Both the position numbers and the translations under genes were made by a program. Below the pieces are notes generated by a model. That model was not told the DNA's origin and searched no databases. It was given only the letters and a program-made list of their open reading frames with translations. Shown in pieces: positions 23,301-31,870 of a DNA stretch of 39,329 bases; the first letter of the stretch is position 1; each line of letters begins with the position of its first letter. Origin of the DNA: an uncultured Acetatifactor sp. (GTDB lineage: Bacteria > Bacillota > Clostridia > Lachnospirales > Lachnospiraceae); the NCBI GenBank assembly GCA_910577035.1, contig CAJTKW010000004.1, positions 52,931 through 92,259 of the forward strand. Reading direction: 5' to 3'.

Positions 23301-25385
23301 ATGAAAAAAAGTCGTTTATTTTGCGTGCTTGCAGCATTGCTTCTCCTGCTTGCGGGTTGCGGCAGGGAAAAGCCAGAGCCGGAAACAACGGATGTTCCGG
23401 AAAGCACAGAGGCAAGTACAGAATCGCAGGAACCGGACGAGCCGCAGATAACAGAATCTAAAAATCTCATTGTTTATTTTTCCCGATGGGGAAACACGGA
23501 ATTTCCCGATGATGTGGATGCCGACAGTTATGCAAGCATTGTCATAAGTGGGGATAATGAGTATGGCATTACAGAATACATTGCCCGCTTCATACAGGAA
23601 AATGCAGGCGGTGACATCCATTTAATCCAGACGGCTGAACCTTATTCGGTGGATTTTGATGTGCTGCGGGATCAGAATGTGGAGGAAATGGATACTGGAT
23701 TTTTGCCGGAGTTGAAAGAAAGCAATCTGGATCTATCTGCATATGATACGGTTTTTATCGGTTATCCCATCTGGGCAATGGATGCTCCGCAGGCAATTTT
23801 CTCTTTTCTTGAGGAATATGATCTGACGGGAAAAAGGATTGTGCCGTTCTGTACCCATCATGGGTATGGCGCAGGCAGCAGTTATCAGCATATTGCGGAA
23901 ACCGTGCCGGACGCTTTGGAGGTATTGGAGGGATTTGCCATTGACGGAGATAAGCTGGAAAACGCAGAAAATGAAGTGATCGAATGGCTGCGGACTATCG
24001 GAATGTTACAGGAAGAACAGGACTTTGGAAATATCAATGAAATCCCCTATACCACAGGGGAGGGAGAAACAGGTTTTATCTATGCGGCAGATGAAGTTTT
24101 GAACCACCCGGAGCAGAAGGTTCCTCTGGTACTGGCTATGTGTGGAACCGGCCATGATACCCGCAAGGATGCGGAGGATATGGGATGGGTGAAAAAGGCG
24201 CAGGAAGAAGGTTTTATCGTTCTTGCGCCGAATTATAATAATGCTTCTACTTACAGTGAAACAGATACCATTGCTTCGGTAGTGGAATACGCCATCCAAA
24301 ATTACCCTGTCGATAAGAGCCGCATGTATTCCACTGGTTTCTCAAACGGCGGGGCGCTGTCCGTGGCACTCTGCCGGGATTATCCACAGCTTTTTGCCGG
24401 GATTGCGGCATTTGGCTGGATGGTGGATATGCCAGACAAGGATGGTGTGTATGCGGCGTATGATATGCCTTTTCAACTGATTCAGGGAACAGCGGAGTAT
24501 ACTTACCAGACAGATTCCGGGGCAATGGCGGTTATGCAGGATGAACAGCAGGCGCTTAGGGCGTTGTTTCTTATGAATGAAATGATAGAAGAAAACGTAG
24601 AACCGGATTATACGGCGGTTCCCTATTGGGGATATGCGCCGGATAAAACAAGCACAGTGGGACCGGATGGGCGGGAATGGCAGCTTAATGATTATTATAA
24701 AGATGGTTATTCTGCTGCTTTTGCACAGCTTGTTCTGATTGAAGGTGCAGACCACACACCGAACCGGTATGAAGCAGAAGTCGCATGGGAGTTTTTGAAA
24801 CAGTATGCCAGAGACGAGGATGGACAAATTATAGCGGATTCTCTTAATGCAGGAGAGGTGGATGTATCGGGCGGTCAGAGGATTCTGGTATCCTATTTTT
24901 CGCGCAGCGGCAATACGGAGAAAGTGGCACAGGAAATTGAGAAGCAGACGGGTGGAACTTTGTTTGAGATTATTCCTGAAGAACCTTATCCTGATGATTA
25001 TGACGAAACGGTGGAACGGTTCCGCAGGGAGCGGGAGGAGGATGCCAGACCGGAGGTTGCCGGGACGGTGGAGGACATGGATTCCTATGATATTATCTTT
25101 GTCGGCTTTCCTATATGGGGTGGCGATATTCCCTATGTCGTCCGCACTTTTCTGGAACAGTACGATTTGGACGGAAAAACGGTTGTGCCGTTCTGTACCC
25201 ATGGCGGCAGTAGGTTTGGGAGCAGTCTTGGCACATTGGAGGGGCTTTGCCCGGATTCCGAAATTTTAGAGGGATATGAAGTGTCCGGCAGCTTGTCAGG
25301 AAATGTGGCGGAAGATGTCAGCGATTGGCTGAGGGAGATTGAAATCGTAAAAAAATTAAGAAAGCCTGCGGAAGAAAAAATGTAG
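23301..25385 (+). CDS. Exported flavodoxin-esterase-flavodoxin fusion lipoprotein
   Basis: A 694-aa lipoprotein with three folded domains. Lipobox LAGC places the lipid on Cys20, and an acidic linker runs to about 53. Domain 1 (54-235) is flavodoxin-like, with VYFSRWGNTE as phosphate loop, an insertion of about 25 residues, and GYPIWAMDAP. Domain 2 (250-505) is an alpha/beta hydrolase similar to PHB depolymerase/feruloyl esterases: VPLVLAMCGTGHD, GFSNGGA with nucleophile Ser348 and GADHTPNR with His485. Domain 3 (527-680) is a canonical flavodoxin with SYFSRSGNTEKVAQEI and GFPIWGGDIPYV. Domains 1 and 3 are related to each other and to the flavodoxin at 27861. Flavodoxins are normally cytosolic, so export is notable. 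FMN probably comes via ApbE. The esterase may make a substrate available to the redox domains; this is inference. Confidence 0.85.
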   Translation: MKKSRLFCVLAALLLLLAGCGREKPEPETTDVPESTEASTESQEPDEPQITESKNLIVYFSRWGNTEFPDDVDADSYASIVISGDNEYGITEYIARFIQENAGGDIHLIQTAEPYSVDFDVLRDQNVEEMDTGFLPELKESNLDLSAYDTVFIGYPIWAMDAPQAIFSFLEEYDLTGKRIVPFCTHHGYGAGSSYQHIAETVPDALEVLEGFAIDGDKLENAENEVIEWLRTIGMLQEEQDFGNINEIPYTTGEGETGFIYAADEVLNHPEQKVPLVLAMCGTGHDTRKDAEDMGWVKKAQEEGFIVLAPNYNNASTYSETDTIASVVEYAIQNYPVDKSRMYSTGFSNGGALSVALCRDYPQLFAGIAAFGWMVDMPDKDGVYAAYDMPFQLIQGTAEYTYQTDSGAMAVMQDEQQALRALFLMNEMIEENVEPDYTAVPYWGYAPDKTSTVGPDGREWQLNDYYKDGYSAAFAQLVLIEGADHTPNRYEAEVAWEFLKQYARDEDGQIIADSLNAGEVDVSGGQRILVSYFSRSGNTEKVAQEIEKQTGGTLFEIIPEEPYPDDYDETVERFRREREEDARPEVAGTVEDMDSYDIIFVGFPIWGGDIPYVVRTFLEQYDLDGKTVVPFCTHGGSRFGSSLGTLEGLCPDSEILEGYEVSGSLSGNVAEDVSDWLREIEIVKKLRKPAEEKM

Positions 25386-25404
25386 GGCCGGGAGGTGGTG
25401 AAGG

Positions 25405-26310
25405 ATGGCAGAAACGCTTCACAGAGAATTTGTATATCTCTGGTATTATTTTGAATTGCAGCTTGAGCAGATTTTTCCCTATTGGGTTTTAGGCATGGTG
25501 CTTGGCTCGGCGGTTTCTGTATTCTTAAAAGAACGGATTCACAGCACATTCCGGGCATTAGGAGAAAGAAGGCTTGGCGTTTTAGGGATTGTTGCGGCAA
25601 GTATGTTAGGCATTGCTTCCCCGCTGTGTATGTATGGTACGATTCCCATTGCCGCTTCTTTTTCTAAAAGCGGGATCAGGGATGACTGGCTGGCGGCATT
25701 TATGATGAGCTCCATCCTTCTCAATCCGCAGCTTATTATTTACAGCACAGCACTTGGAGCAGCGGCTCTTACCGTCCGTATTTTATCCTGTTTTTTGTGC
25801 GGTGTGCTGGCAGGGCTTCTTCTCAGGCAGTTTTATAAGGGAAAGGGCTTTTTTGACTTTTCCGGTTTTGAGGAACCGAAGAATAAAGACACCGATCCCA
25901 ATCTCCTGATCCGGTTTTTGAAGAACCTTTGGCGCAATATCAAAGCAACCGGACTGTATTTTCTTTTTGGAATTGTATTATCCGTACTATTTCAGCGGTA
26001 TGTTCCGGCTGAATGGATCAGCGGGCTTTTCGGTGAAAATGAGGGTTTTGGCGTTCTCTTGGCAGCTACCATCGGCGTACCGCTTTATGCCTGCGGCGGC
26101 GGAACCATCCCACTCCTGATACAATGGCTGTCAAATGGCATGAGCATGGGGAGCGCAGCGGCTTTTATGATCACCGGGCCTGCCACGAAGATAACGAATC
26201 TGGGGGCAGTAAAAATTGTTCTCGGTACAAGAAGATTTCTGCTATATTTAGGATTTGTTATGGCGTTTTCTTATATAACCGGGCTGGTGGTAAATATGTT
26301 TGTCCGGTAA
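25405..26310 (+). CDS. DUF318/ArsP-YraQ family permease
   Basis: A 301-aa membrane protein of the permease family that includes YraQ and the organoarsenical exporter ArsP. It has two related halves of about four membrane segments each. The first has SPLCMYGTIPIAASFSKSGI near residue 75, the second has PLYACGGGTIPLLIQWLSNGMSMGSAAAFMITGPATKI near 230; these Cys-containing paired segments are the family signature. The N-terminus is short and there is no signal peptide. The gene begins 19 bases after the flavodoxin fusion with a GGGAGG SD. Transport of a small organic or metalloid compound is likely; the substrate is unknown. Presence in a flavin/haem redox operon suggests moving a reduced product or the substrate across the membrane. 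Confidence 0.8.
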   Translation: MAETLHREFVYLWYYFELQLEQIFPYWVLGMVLGSAVSVFLKERIHSTFRALGERRLGVLGIVAASMLGIASPLCMYGTIPIAASFSKSGIRDDWLAAFMMSSILLNPQLIIYSTALGAAALTVRILSCFLCGVLAGLLLRQFYKGKGFFDFSGFEEPKNKDTDPNLLIRFLKNLWRNIKATGLYFLFGIVLSVLFQRYVPAEWISGLFGENEGFGVLLAATIGVPLYACGGGTIPLLIQWLSNGMSMGSAAAFMITGPATKITNLGAVKIVLGTRRFLLYLGFVMAFSYITGLVVNMFVR

Positions 26311-26393
26311 CAAAGTATGAAAGTGATGCTTTCGTGGTCGTTTGTGCCGGAGACGGCATGTACACAAAAATGAAACGAAAAGGAGGATGTCCT

Positions 26394-27785
26394 ATGAAAA
26401 AGATAACAGCACTGACATTGGCTGCTATGCTTGCCTTGACGGTTTGCGGATGCCAGCAGGCAGCACCGGAACAGAAAGAGGAATCACGGGAGGAAACAGT
26501 GGAATCCGAACAGGAGCCTTCTTCTAAAACCACGGTTTCCAGTGGTTCAGATATAGCATATGATTCGCTCTTTCCGCAGCATGAGCCTTACGGAACCGGT
26601 GTCGGGGCAATGCCGGGCAGAGTGGTATGGGCGTATAATCCCGATTCCGTGGAGTGGGACGGAAACGGCTGGTGGTGGGAGGTAGAGCATTTTGATGAAA
26701 CGGTCATACAGAGTATGGTGAACGAAAGCATTGCGGCTCTTGGCGGAAAAGATACTGCGGCGGAAAGCTGGCAGGCATTGTTTACCGCACATAATATTTC
26801 CCACAATCGAGGGGAGAACGGGTATCAGACGGGGGAAAAGATCGCCATTAAAGCAAATATCAACGGCTCTGGCCTGAACAGTGATGATGCGTCCGGGGAA
26901 ACGGAAATGAGCTATACGAATCCGGTTCTGATGAAAGCCCTGTTGGTATCGTTGGTAGAAGAAGCCGGAATACCGCCGGAGGATATTACGGTATATGACG
27001 TGTCCCGCATTTTCCCGGATTATATGGTGGAAATGTGTACGGAGGGAAGTCTTTCGGGGATTCATTTTGTAGGGAGGATAAACGGTGTAGCTGACGAATC
27101 CGCACCGATCAACTGGTCGTATGAAGTGGGCGGAGATACCAATTATCTGCCTGCCTGTGTCACCGAGGCGGCCTATATGATAAACCTTGCCAATCTGAAA
27201 GGACACAGCTACGGGATGACCTTGTGTGGAAAGAACCACTACGGTTCGTATATCAACAGCAACCGTATGAGGCCGCCGGTGGGGGCAAACCTGCACGGCT
27301 TCCTTGCCGGGGCCGAGATGGATGAATACAGTCCTCTGGTTGATTTTATGGCAAATGAATATTTAGGCGGCAGGACTATGCTTTATATGCTGGATGCGAT
27401 CATTTGCGCACCCTCAGAGGGGGCTTCTATCACAGGTGAAAATTCCCGTTGGCAGCAGGCTCCGTTTGGTGGAGATTATACGTCCAGTGTTTTCGTTTCC
27501 CAGGACCCTGTGGCGATTGATTCTGTGGGTGCGGATTTTCTGGCAAACGAGCCAGCGATAACAGAACGCAATGGAACGATGGCGCATAATCCGGCAGTGG
27601 AGAATTATCTTCATGAGGCGGGACTTGTGGCAGACGCTCCTTCCGGCATCGTATATCAGAATGGGAATGGTGAGCCGGTTACGAATCTGGGCGTTCACGA
27701 ACATTGGAATAACGCAGAGGAAAGATTATATAGCCGGAATTTGGGAAAGGAAGAAGGTATTGAGCTGATTTTGATTGAGCCGTAA
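26394..27785 (+). CDS. DUF362 domain lipoprotein
   Basis: A 463-aa exported lipoprotein (lipobox ending VCGC, Cys20). ATG 26394 is chosen because AAGGAGG ends 8 bases upstream; an ATG at 26370 lies too far up. After an acidic linker, residues 60-460 fit the DUF362 fold: IAIKANINGSG, then YTNPVLMKALLVSLVEEAGIPPEDITVYDVSR, ANLKGHSYGMTLCGKNHYGSYI, and QDPVAIDSVGADFLANE. Unlike many DUF362 proteins it has no CxxCxxC ferredoxin cluster, so it does not carry iron-sulfur centres. Function of the family is unknown; export and co-operonic ApbE/flavodoxin genes suggest a redox or ligand-binding role. It starts 83 bases after the permease stop. Confidence 0.78.
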   Translation: MKKITALTLAAMLALTVCGCQQAAPEQKEESREETVESEQEPSSKTTVSSGSDIAYDSLFPQHEPYGTGVGAMPGRVVWAYNPDSVEWDGNGWWWEVEHFDETVIQSMVNESIAALGGKDTAAESWQALFTAHNISHNRGENGYQTGEKIAIKANINGSGLNSDDASGETEMSYTNPVLMKALLVSLVEEAGIPPEDITVYDVSRIFPDYMVEMCTEGSLSGIHFVGRINGVADESAPINWSYEVGGDTNYLPACVTEAAYMINLANLKGHSYGMTLCGKNHYGSYINSNRMRPPVGANLHGFLAGAEMDEYSPLVDFMANEYLGGRTMLYMLDAIICAPSEGASITGENSRWQQAPFGGDYTSSVFVSQDPVAIDSVGADFLANEPAITERNGTMAHNPAVENYLHEAGLVADAPSGIVYQNGNGEPVTNLGVHEHWNNAEERLYSRNLGKEEGIELILIEP

Positions 27786-27860
27786 ATTGAAAATGAAATA
27801 CCACAAAGGTATGCCTATATGCCCTGTAAAACAGGCAAAATTAAGAAAGGAGAAAATCAG

Positions 27861-28658
27861 ATGAAAAGATTAAAGAAATGTATGTCGCTGTTTCTTGCCG
27901 GATGTCTTATCTTTGCCCTTTTCGGCTGTGGAAACAGGACGGATAATAGCCGCACAGATAGAAACGAATCAGAAGAAAACCGTACTCCGGTTGTCAATGT
28001 TCCGGCTTCTGAATCAGAAGAAGGTGCAGGTTCGGAAGATGAAACGGAAGAAAACATTATATCAGAAGCGGAGCAGACTCCCGACATTGGGGAAGAAAAT
28101 ACGTCAGACAGTCACATATTGAGTGCCTATTTCAGTTGGGCTGATAATGCGGAGGATTTTGATCTCGATGATATTGACGCAGATGTATTAGGACACGCAA
28201 GCGTTGTTGCGCCGGGAGATGTGGGCGTGATTGCACAGTATATTGAGGAACGGACGCAGGCGGATGTTTTCAAGATTATTGTGACGGAGCCGTATTCTTA
28301 TGATTATGATGAAACACTGAATCAGGGACGGAATCAGCGTGACGCAGGCGCACGGCCGGAGCTGGTGGAAACCGTGGAAAACATAAGTGATTATGATGTG
28401 ATTTTCTTGGGTTTCCCCAACTGGTGGTACACGATTCCTGTTGCAATTCACAGTTTTGTGGAGGCACACGATCTGTCCGGTAAAACAATCATTCCCTTTG
28501 TTACCCATGGAACCGGCGGCCTTTCGGGAACGATTCGGGATTTGACGGCTGCCCTGCCGGAAAACTGCGAGGTTCTTGAGTCCTATGATGTATTTGAGGA
28601 TGATGTGTTTGACGTACAGGATGAAGTAAATGAGTGGCTTTCCGGTCTTGGGTATTAA
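27861..28658 (+). CDS. Exported flavodoxin lipoprotein
   Basis: A 265-aa lipoprotein (lipobox LFGC, Cys23), followed by a Glu/Ser-rich linker to about residue 84 and one flavodoxin-like domain (85-262). LSAYFSWADNAEDFD is a degenerate phosphate loop, without the SGNT motif, and DVDAD/ASVV insert residues also occur in domain 1 of the 23301 protein. FLGFPNWWYTIPVAI is the FMN-ring-binding loop, with the aromatic pair usual in Flavodoxin_4 proteins, and PFVTHGTGGLSGT follows. AGGAG precedes ATG 27861. Because the phosphate loop is altered, FMN affinity may be low or a different flavin may be used. It lies between the DUF362 and DUF4405 genes, and probably carries electrons to or from the haem-type membrane protein. 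Confidence 0.82.
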   Translation: MKRLKKCMSLFLAGCLIFALFGCGNRTDNSRTDRNESEENRTPVVNVPASESEEGAGSEDETEENIISEAEQTPDIGEENTSDSHILSAYFSWADNAEDFDLDDIDADVLGHASVVAPGDVGVIAQYIEERTQADVFKIIVTEPYSYDYDETLNQGRNQRDAGARPELVETVENISDYDVIFLGFPNWWYTIPVAIHSFVEAHDLSGKTIIPFVTHGTGGLSGTIRDLTAALPENCEVLESYDVFEDDVFDVQDEVNEWLSGLGY

Positions 28659-28708
28659 GGCTGCCTGAATCTGGTATAGTGTTACTCTTATTAAAAGGCG
28701 GTGAGAAT

Positions 28709-29392
28709 ATGAAAATGCGGGCAAAGATAAAAATGGGACTGGATATAGTAATGACTATATTGCTTTTACTCCAGATGGGCTACCATATGTTTGAAGAAGG
28801 AATACACAAATGGCTTGGAATCATTCTCTCCGTCCTTTTTGTTGTCCATCACGTTCTGAACTGGACGTGGTACAGATCCATATTTAAGGGAAAGTATTCT
28901 CCGGCAAGGGTGTTCAGGACTGCAACTAATATTCTGCTTACCCTGTCCATGTTTGGAATCATGCTAAGCGGGATGATGCTGGCGAGGGATATATTTCACT
29001 TTATTCCGTTTAAGGCAAACAGCTTTGCAAGGCTTTTGCATATGTCGGCTACTTCCTGGGGGTTTGTCCTGGCTGCGCTGCATATGGGACAGCACTTCCA
29101 TATAGTGGCAGGGAAAATGAAAAGACGGGATATCATAAAAAAGCCTGTCTGGTGGAGCATGCGGTGTGTGGTGGCAGGAATTTCCGGTTATGGGTGGTAC
29201 GCATTTATCAACCGGGAGATTGGAAAGCATATGCTTTTAACGGTACAATTTGCTTTCTTTGAGTTTGGGGAACCATTTACCCGGTTTCTGCTGGATTATA
29301 CCGCTATTATGGTACTGTATGCGGCAATATCCTATTACCTTTTGAAATTCCTGACTATGTGGGGAAAGAAGAAAACGAGCAATGGAGAATGA
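28709..29392 (+). CDS. DUF4405/cytochrome b-like membrane protein
   Basis: A 227-aa membrane protein with four or five hydrophobic helices. Conserved His residues cluster on helix faces: His26 and His33 near GYHMFEEGIHKWLG, the pair His47-His48 in VLFVVHHVLNW, His111, and His125, His129 and His131 in LAALHMGQHFHI. This pattern is that of DUF4405/FMN- or haem-associated cytochrome b-like domains, which carry electrons across the membrane. ATG 28709 follows AAAGGCGG. The stop overlaps the MATE gene by 11 bases. It is the only membrane electron carrier in this operon, so it is the natural link between the cytosolic quinone/NADH side and the exported flavodoxins. Haem binding is inferred from the His pattern. 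Confidence 0.78.
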   Translation: MKMRAKIKMGLDIVMTILLLLQMGYHMFEEGIHKWLGIILSVLFVVHHVLNWTWYRSIFKGKYSPARVFRTATNILLTLSMFGIMLSGMMLARDIFHFIPFKANSFARLLHMSATSWGFVLAALHMGQHFHIVAGKMKRRDIIKKPVWWSMRCVVAGISGYGWYAFINREIGKHMLLTVQFAFFEFGEPFTRFLLDYTAIMVLYAAISYYLLKFLTMWGKKKTSNGE

Positions 29393-30761
29393 AGGAATAA
29401 GGGGAAAGACGAAAGAAAAGCCAGAAAAATTTTTGTTTACGGACAGGGAATTGCTTTTACTGATTATTCCGCTGGTTATTGAACTGACTTTGAAATTAGT
29501 TGTGGGAATGATTGACACTATAATGGTTTCAAGTGCTGGGGAGGCTGCGGTTTCAGGAGTGTCGCTGGTGGATTCCGTGATTCAGCTTATTATCTATATT
29601 CTTGCTGCAATGGCTTCTGGTGGGGCGGTTGTGGCAGGACAGTATCTGGGGAGCGGCAATAAGTTAAAAGCAAAGGAGGCTTCTGGTGAACTGATATGGG
29701 TAAACGGGCTTTTGGCTTTGGTGATTACGGCTATCGTGTTTTTGGTTTCCGGATGGATAACAGGAAGTCTTTTTGGGGAAATTGAGGCGGATGTTGCACA
29801 GTATGCAAAGGACTATCTGCTTGTGGTGGCATCTTCCATTCCGGCGATTGCTGTTTTTGAGGTTGGAACCGCTATTTTCCGCACAATGGGAAATGCAAAA
29901 GCCACCATGAGAATTTCTCTTTTTATGAATATCATAAACTGTATCGGAAATTCCATTTTTATCTATGGACTGTCTATGGGAACAAGAGGCGCGGCAATCT
30001 CTACTGTAATAGCCCGGTGGTTTTCTGCCGTAATGATTGTAGTGTTATTATTAGACAATCGCAGAGAACTGTGTATTGCAAGGACATGGAAACATCATTT
30101 TAACAGGGAAATGATAGGGAAGATATTAAAGATTGGCGTTCCGAACGGCGTGGAAAATGGTATTTTCCAGATTGGGAAAATTGCACTGGTAGGTTTGGCG
30201 GCAACTTTTGGCACATCGGCTATTACAGCAAATGCAGTTACACAGACATTGGCGGCGATTGAGAATATTCCCGGCGGGGCGATGCAGCTGGCGGTAGTTC
30301 CTGTCATTGCAAGATGCATCGGTGCAGGGGATTGTGAACAGGCGGGACATTTTAACCGGAAATTACTTCGGATTACATATATTGCGGAAATGGTAACGGG
30401 CATTGTTATGGTCTTGCTGTTGTCGCCTGTTCTGTCGATTTACCGTCTGTCTGCGGAAACAGCGGCTCTTGCTTCGTCAATGTTTTTGTGGCATACATTG
30501 GGAGCCGTGCTTTTGTGGCCTGCGGCGTTTATCCTGCCAGCTTCTCTACGTGCTGCCGGAGATGTGAGATTTCCCATGTTGATCTCTATTTTTTCTATGT
30601 GGGTGTTTCGTTTCGGAGGCGCATATCTGCTGGCAGGATTATTGGGAATGGGTGCGGTTGGTATCTGGATCTCCATGTCCGTGATGGACTGGAGCTTTCG
30701 GGCATTTATTTATTGCTGCCGCTGGCATGGCGGCAAGTGGAAATTAAAACGAGTTGTCTAA
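29382..30761 (+). CDS. MATE family efflux transporter
   Basis: A 459-aa polytopic protein with about 12 membrane segments in two repeats, typical for MATE proteins that expel drugs or metabolites using Na+ or H+. The N-terminal segment has IIPLVIELTLKLVVGMIDTIMVSSAGEAAVSGVSLVD, a recognisable MATE helix 1-2 pattern, then AAMASGGAVVAGQYLGSGN. The second repeat starts near LKIGVPNGVENGIFQIGKIALVGLAATFG with AVTQTLAAIENIPGGAMQLA. It overlaps the DUF4405 gene, so it is co-translated with it. It probably exports the product of the operon or a toxic flavin or phenolic compound. Confidence 0.9.
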   Translation: MENEGIRGKTKEKPEKFLFTDRELLLLIIPLVIELTLKLVVGMIDTIMVSSAGEAAVSGVSLVDSVIQLIIYILAAMASGGAVVAGQYLGSGNKLKAKEASGELIWVNGLLALVITAIVFLVSGWITGSLFGEIEADVAQYAKDYLLVVASSIPAIAVFEVGTAIFRTMGNAKATMRISLFMNIINCIGNSIFIYGLSMGTRGAAISTVIARWFSAVMIVVLLLDNRRELCIARTWKHHFNREMIGKILKIGVPNGVENGIFQIGKIALVGLAATFGTSAITANAVTQTLAAIENIPGGAMQLAVVPVIARCIGAGDCEQAGHFNRKLLRITYIAEMVTGIVMVLLLSPVLSIYRLSAETAALASSMFLWHTLGAVLLWPAAFILPASLRAAGDVRFPMLISIFSMWVFRFGGAYLLAGLLGMGAVGIWISMSVMDWSFRAFIYCCRWHGGKWKLKRVV

Positions 30762-30775
30762 GGAGGAACAGGGAA

Positions 30776-31762
30776 ATGAAAAAAAGGTTTTTACGGGATT
30801 TGGAAGTATCGGCTATCGGTTACGGATGTATGGGACTGTCCCACGGTTACGGTGCGGTGCCGGAGAGAAGTGAATCCATACAGCTTATCAGACAGGCTTA
30901 TGACATGGGATGCACGTTCTTTGACACAGCAGAAGCGTATGGCGCAGGGGATAATGAGCGTCTTGTAGGGGAGGCCGTGAAGCCGTTCCGCAGCAGGATC
31001 GTGCTGGCGACCAAACTTCATCTGAACAAGCGGGACGGTGATACCGCAGCCGTGATCCGAGATCATCTGGAAGCCTCATTGAAGCGTCTTGGGACGGATT
31101 ATGTGGATTTGTACTATCAACACCGTATTGAGGATAATGACAGGGTGGAAGAAGTTGCAGGAGTGATGGGCGAGCTGATAAAGGAGGGGAAGATCCGTGG
31201 ATGGGGACAGTCACAGGCTACGGAGGATCAGATACGCCGTGCCAATGCAGTTACACCGATCACGGCAGTCCAGAGTGAGTTCTCCATGATGGAGCGGATG
31301 TTTGAAAAAGACGTGATCCCGGCCTGTGAGGAACTTGGAATTGGCTTTGTACCGTTTTCTCCGCTGGCAAGTGGATTCTTAAGTGGAAAGTATACAAAAG
31401 ATCAGAACTATACAGGGGACGATGTGCGGCGGGTGATCACGAGATTTGCGCCAGAGAATGTGGAAAAAAATCAGCCTCTTTTGGATCTGCTCTATGATAT
31501 GGCGTGGAAAAAGAAAGTTACGCTTGCACAGGTTTCCCTTGCATGGATGCTGTATAAAAAGGAGTTTATTGTTCCGATTCCCGGCATGAGGAAAACAGAG
31601 CGATTGGAAGAAAATTTTGGAGCGGCTGATGTGGAGTTTACACAGGAGGAATATGAACGGCTGGAAATGGAGCTTGCCAAAATACCGGTTTATGGGAATC
31701 GGACGGATGCGGATATTGCGAAGCTACGAGAAATGAAAGAATCAAATACAGAGCAAGAATGA
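30776..31762 (+). CDS. Aldo/keto reductase
   Basis: A 328-aa NADPH-dependent aldo/keto reductase of the AKR13/YakC-like group. The catalytic tetrad is complete: Asp50 and Tyr55 in FFDTAEAYGAGDNE, Lys80 in VLATKLHL, His116 in YYQHRIED. The later segments GWGQSQATEDQIRRANA, AVQSEFSMMER and VPIPGMRKTERLEENFGA are the barrel and cofactor-binding parts. Length is standard. ATG 30776 follows AAGGAGG. It is the last gene of the LysR-controlled operon; a terminator at 31806-31838 closes it. It is cytosolic, and likely reduces a carbonyl that arises from the substrate handled outside. Confidence 0.92.
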   Translation: MKKRFLRDLEVSAIGYGCMGLSHGYGAVPERSESIQLIRQAYDMGCTFFDTAEAYGAGDNERLVGEAVKPFRSRIVLATKLHLNKRDGDTAAVIRDHLEASLKRLGTDYVDLYYQHRIEDNDRVEEVAGVMGELIKEGKIRGWGQSQATEDQIRRANAVTPITAVQSEFSMMERMFEKDVIPACEELGIGFVPFSPLASGFLSGKYTKDQNYTGDDVRRVITRFAPENVEKNQPLLDLLYDMAWKKKVTLAQVSLAWMLYKKEFIVPIPGMRKTERLEENFGAADVEFTQEEYERLEMELAKIPVYGNRTDADIAKLREMKESNTEQE

Positions 31763-31805
31763 AACATTTAATATGTCAGAACAAAAAAGCGTATTCTGTC
31801 GAAAG

Positions 31806-31838
31806 AGGTTAATCTGCACTGTGTAGATTGACCTTTTT
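31806..31838 (+). terminator. Rho-independent terminator after the aldo/keto reductase
   Basis: AGGTTAATCT (31806-31815) pairs with AGATTGACCT (31825-31834), with one G-T pair, around a 9-base loop, and T5 follows (31834-31838). It sits 33 bases before the response-regulator ATG, so that gene is expressed either by read-through or from a promoter I cannot place. Confidence 0.85.
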
Positions 31839-31870
31839 GCGCTACATTGATGATGAAAGGAGCCATGGAA

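Noticed and set aside
26394..27785. Ferredoxin-like DUF362 protein
   Set aside because: The CxxCxxC clusters of ferredoxin-linked members are absent, so iron-sulfur binding is not claimed.
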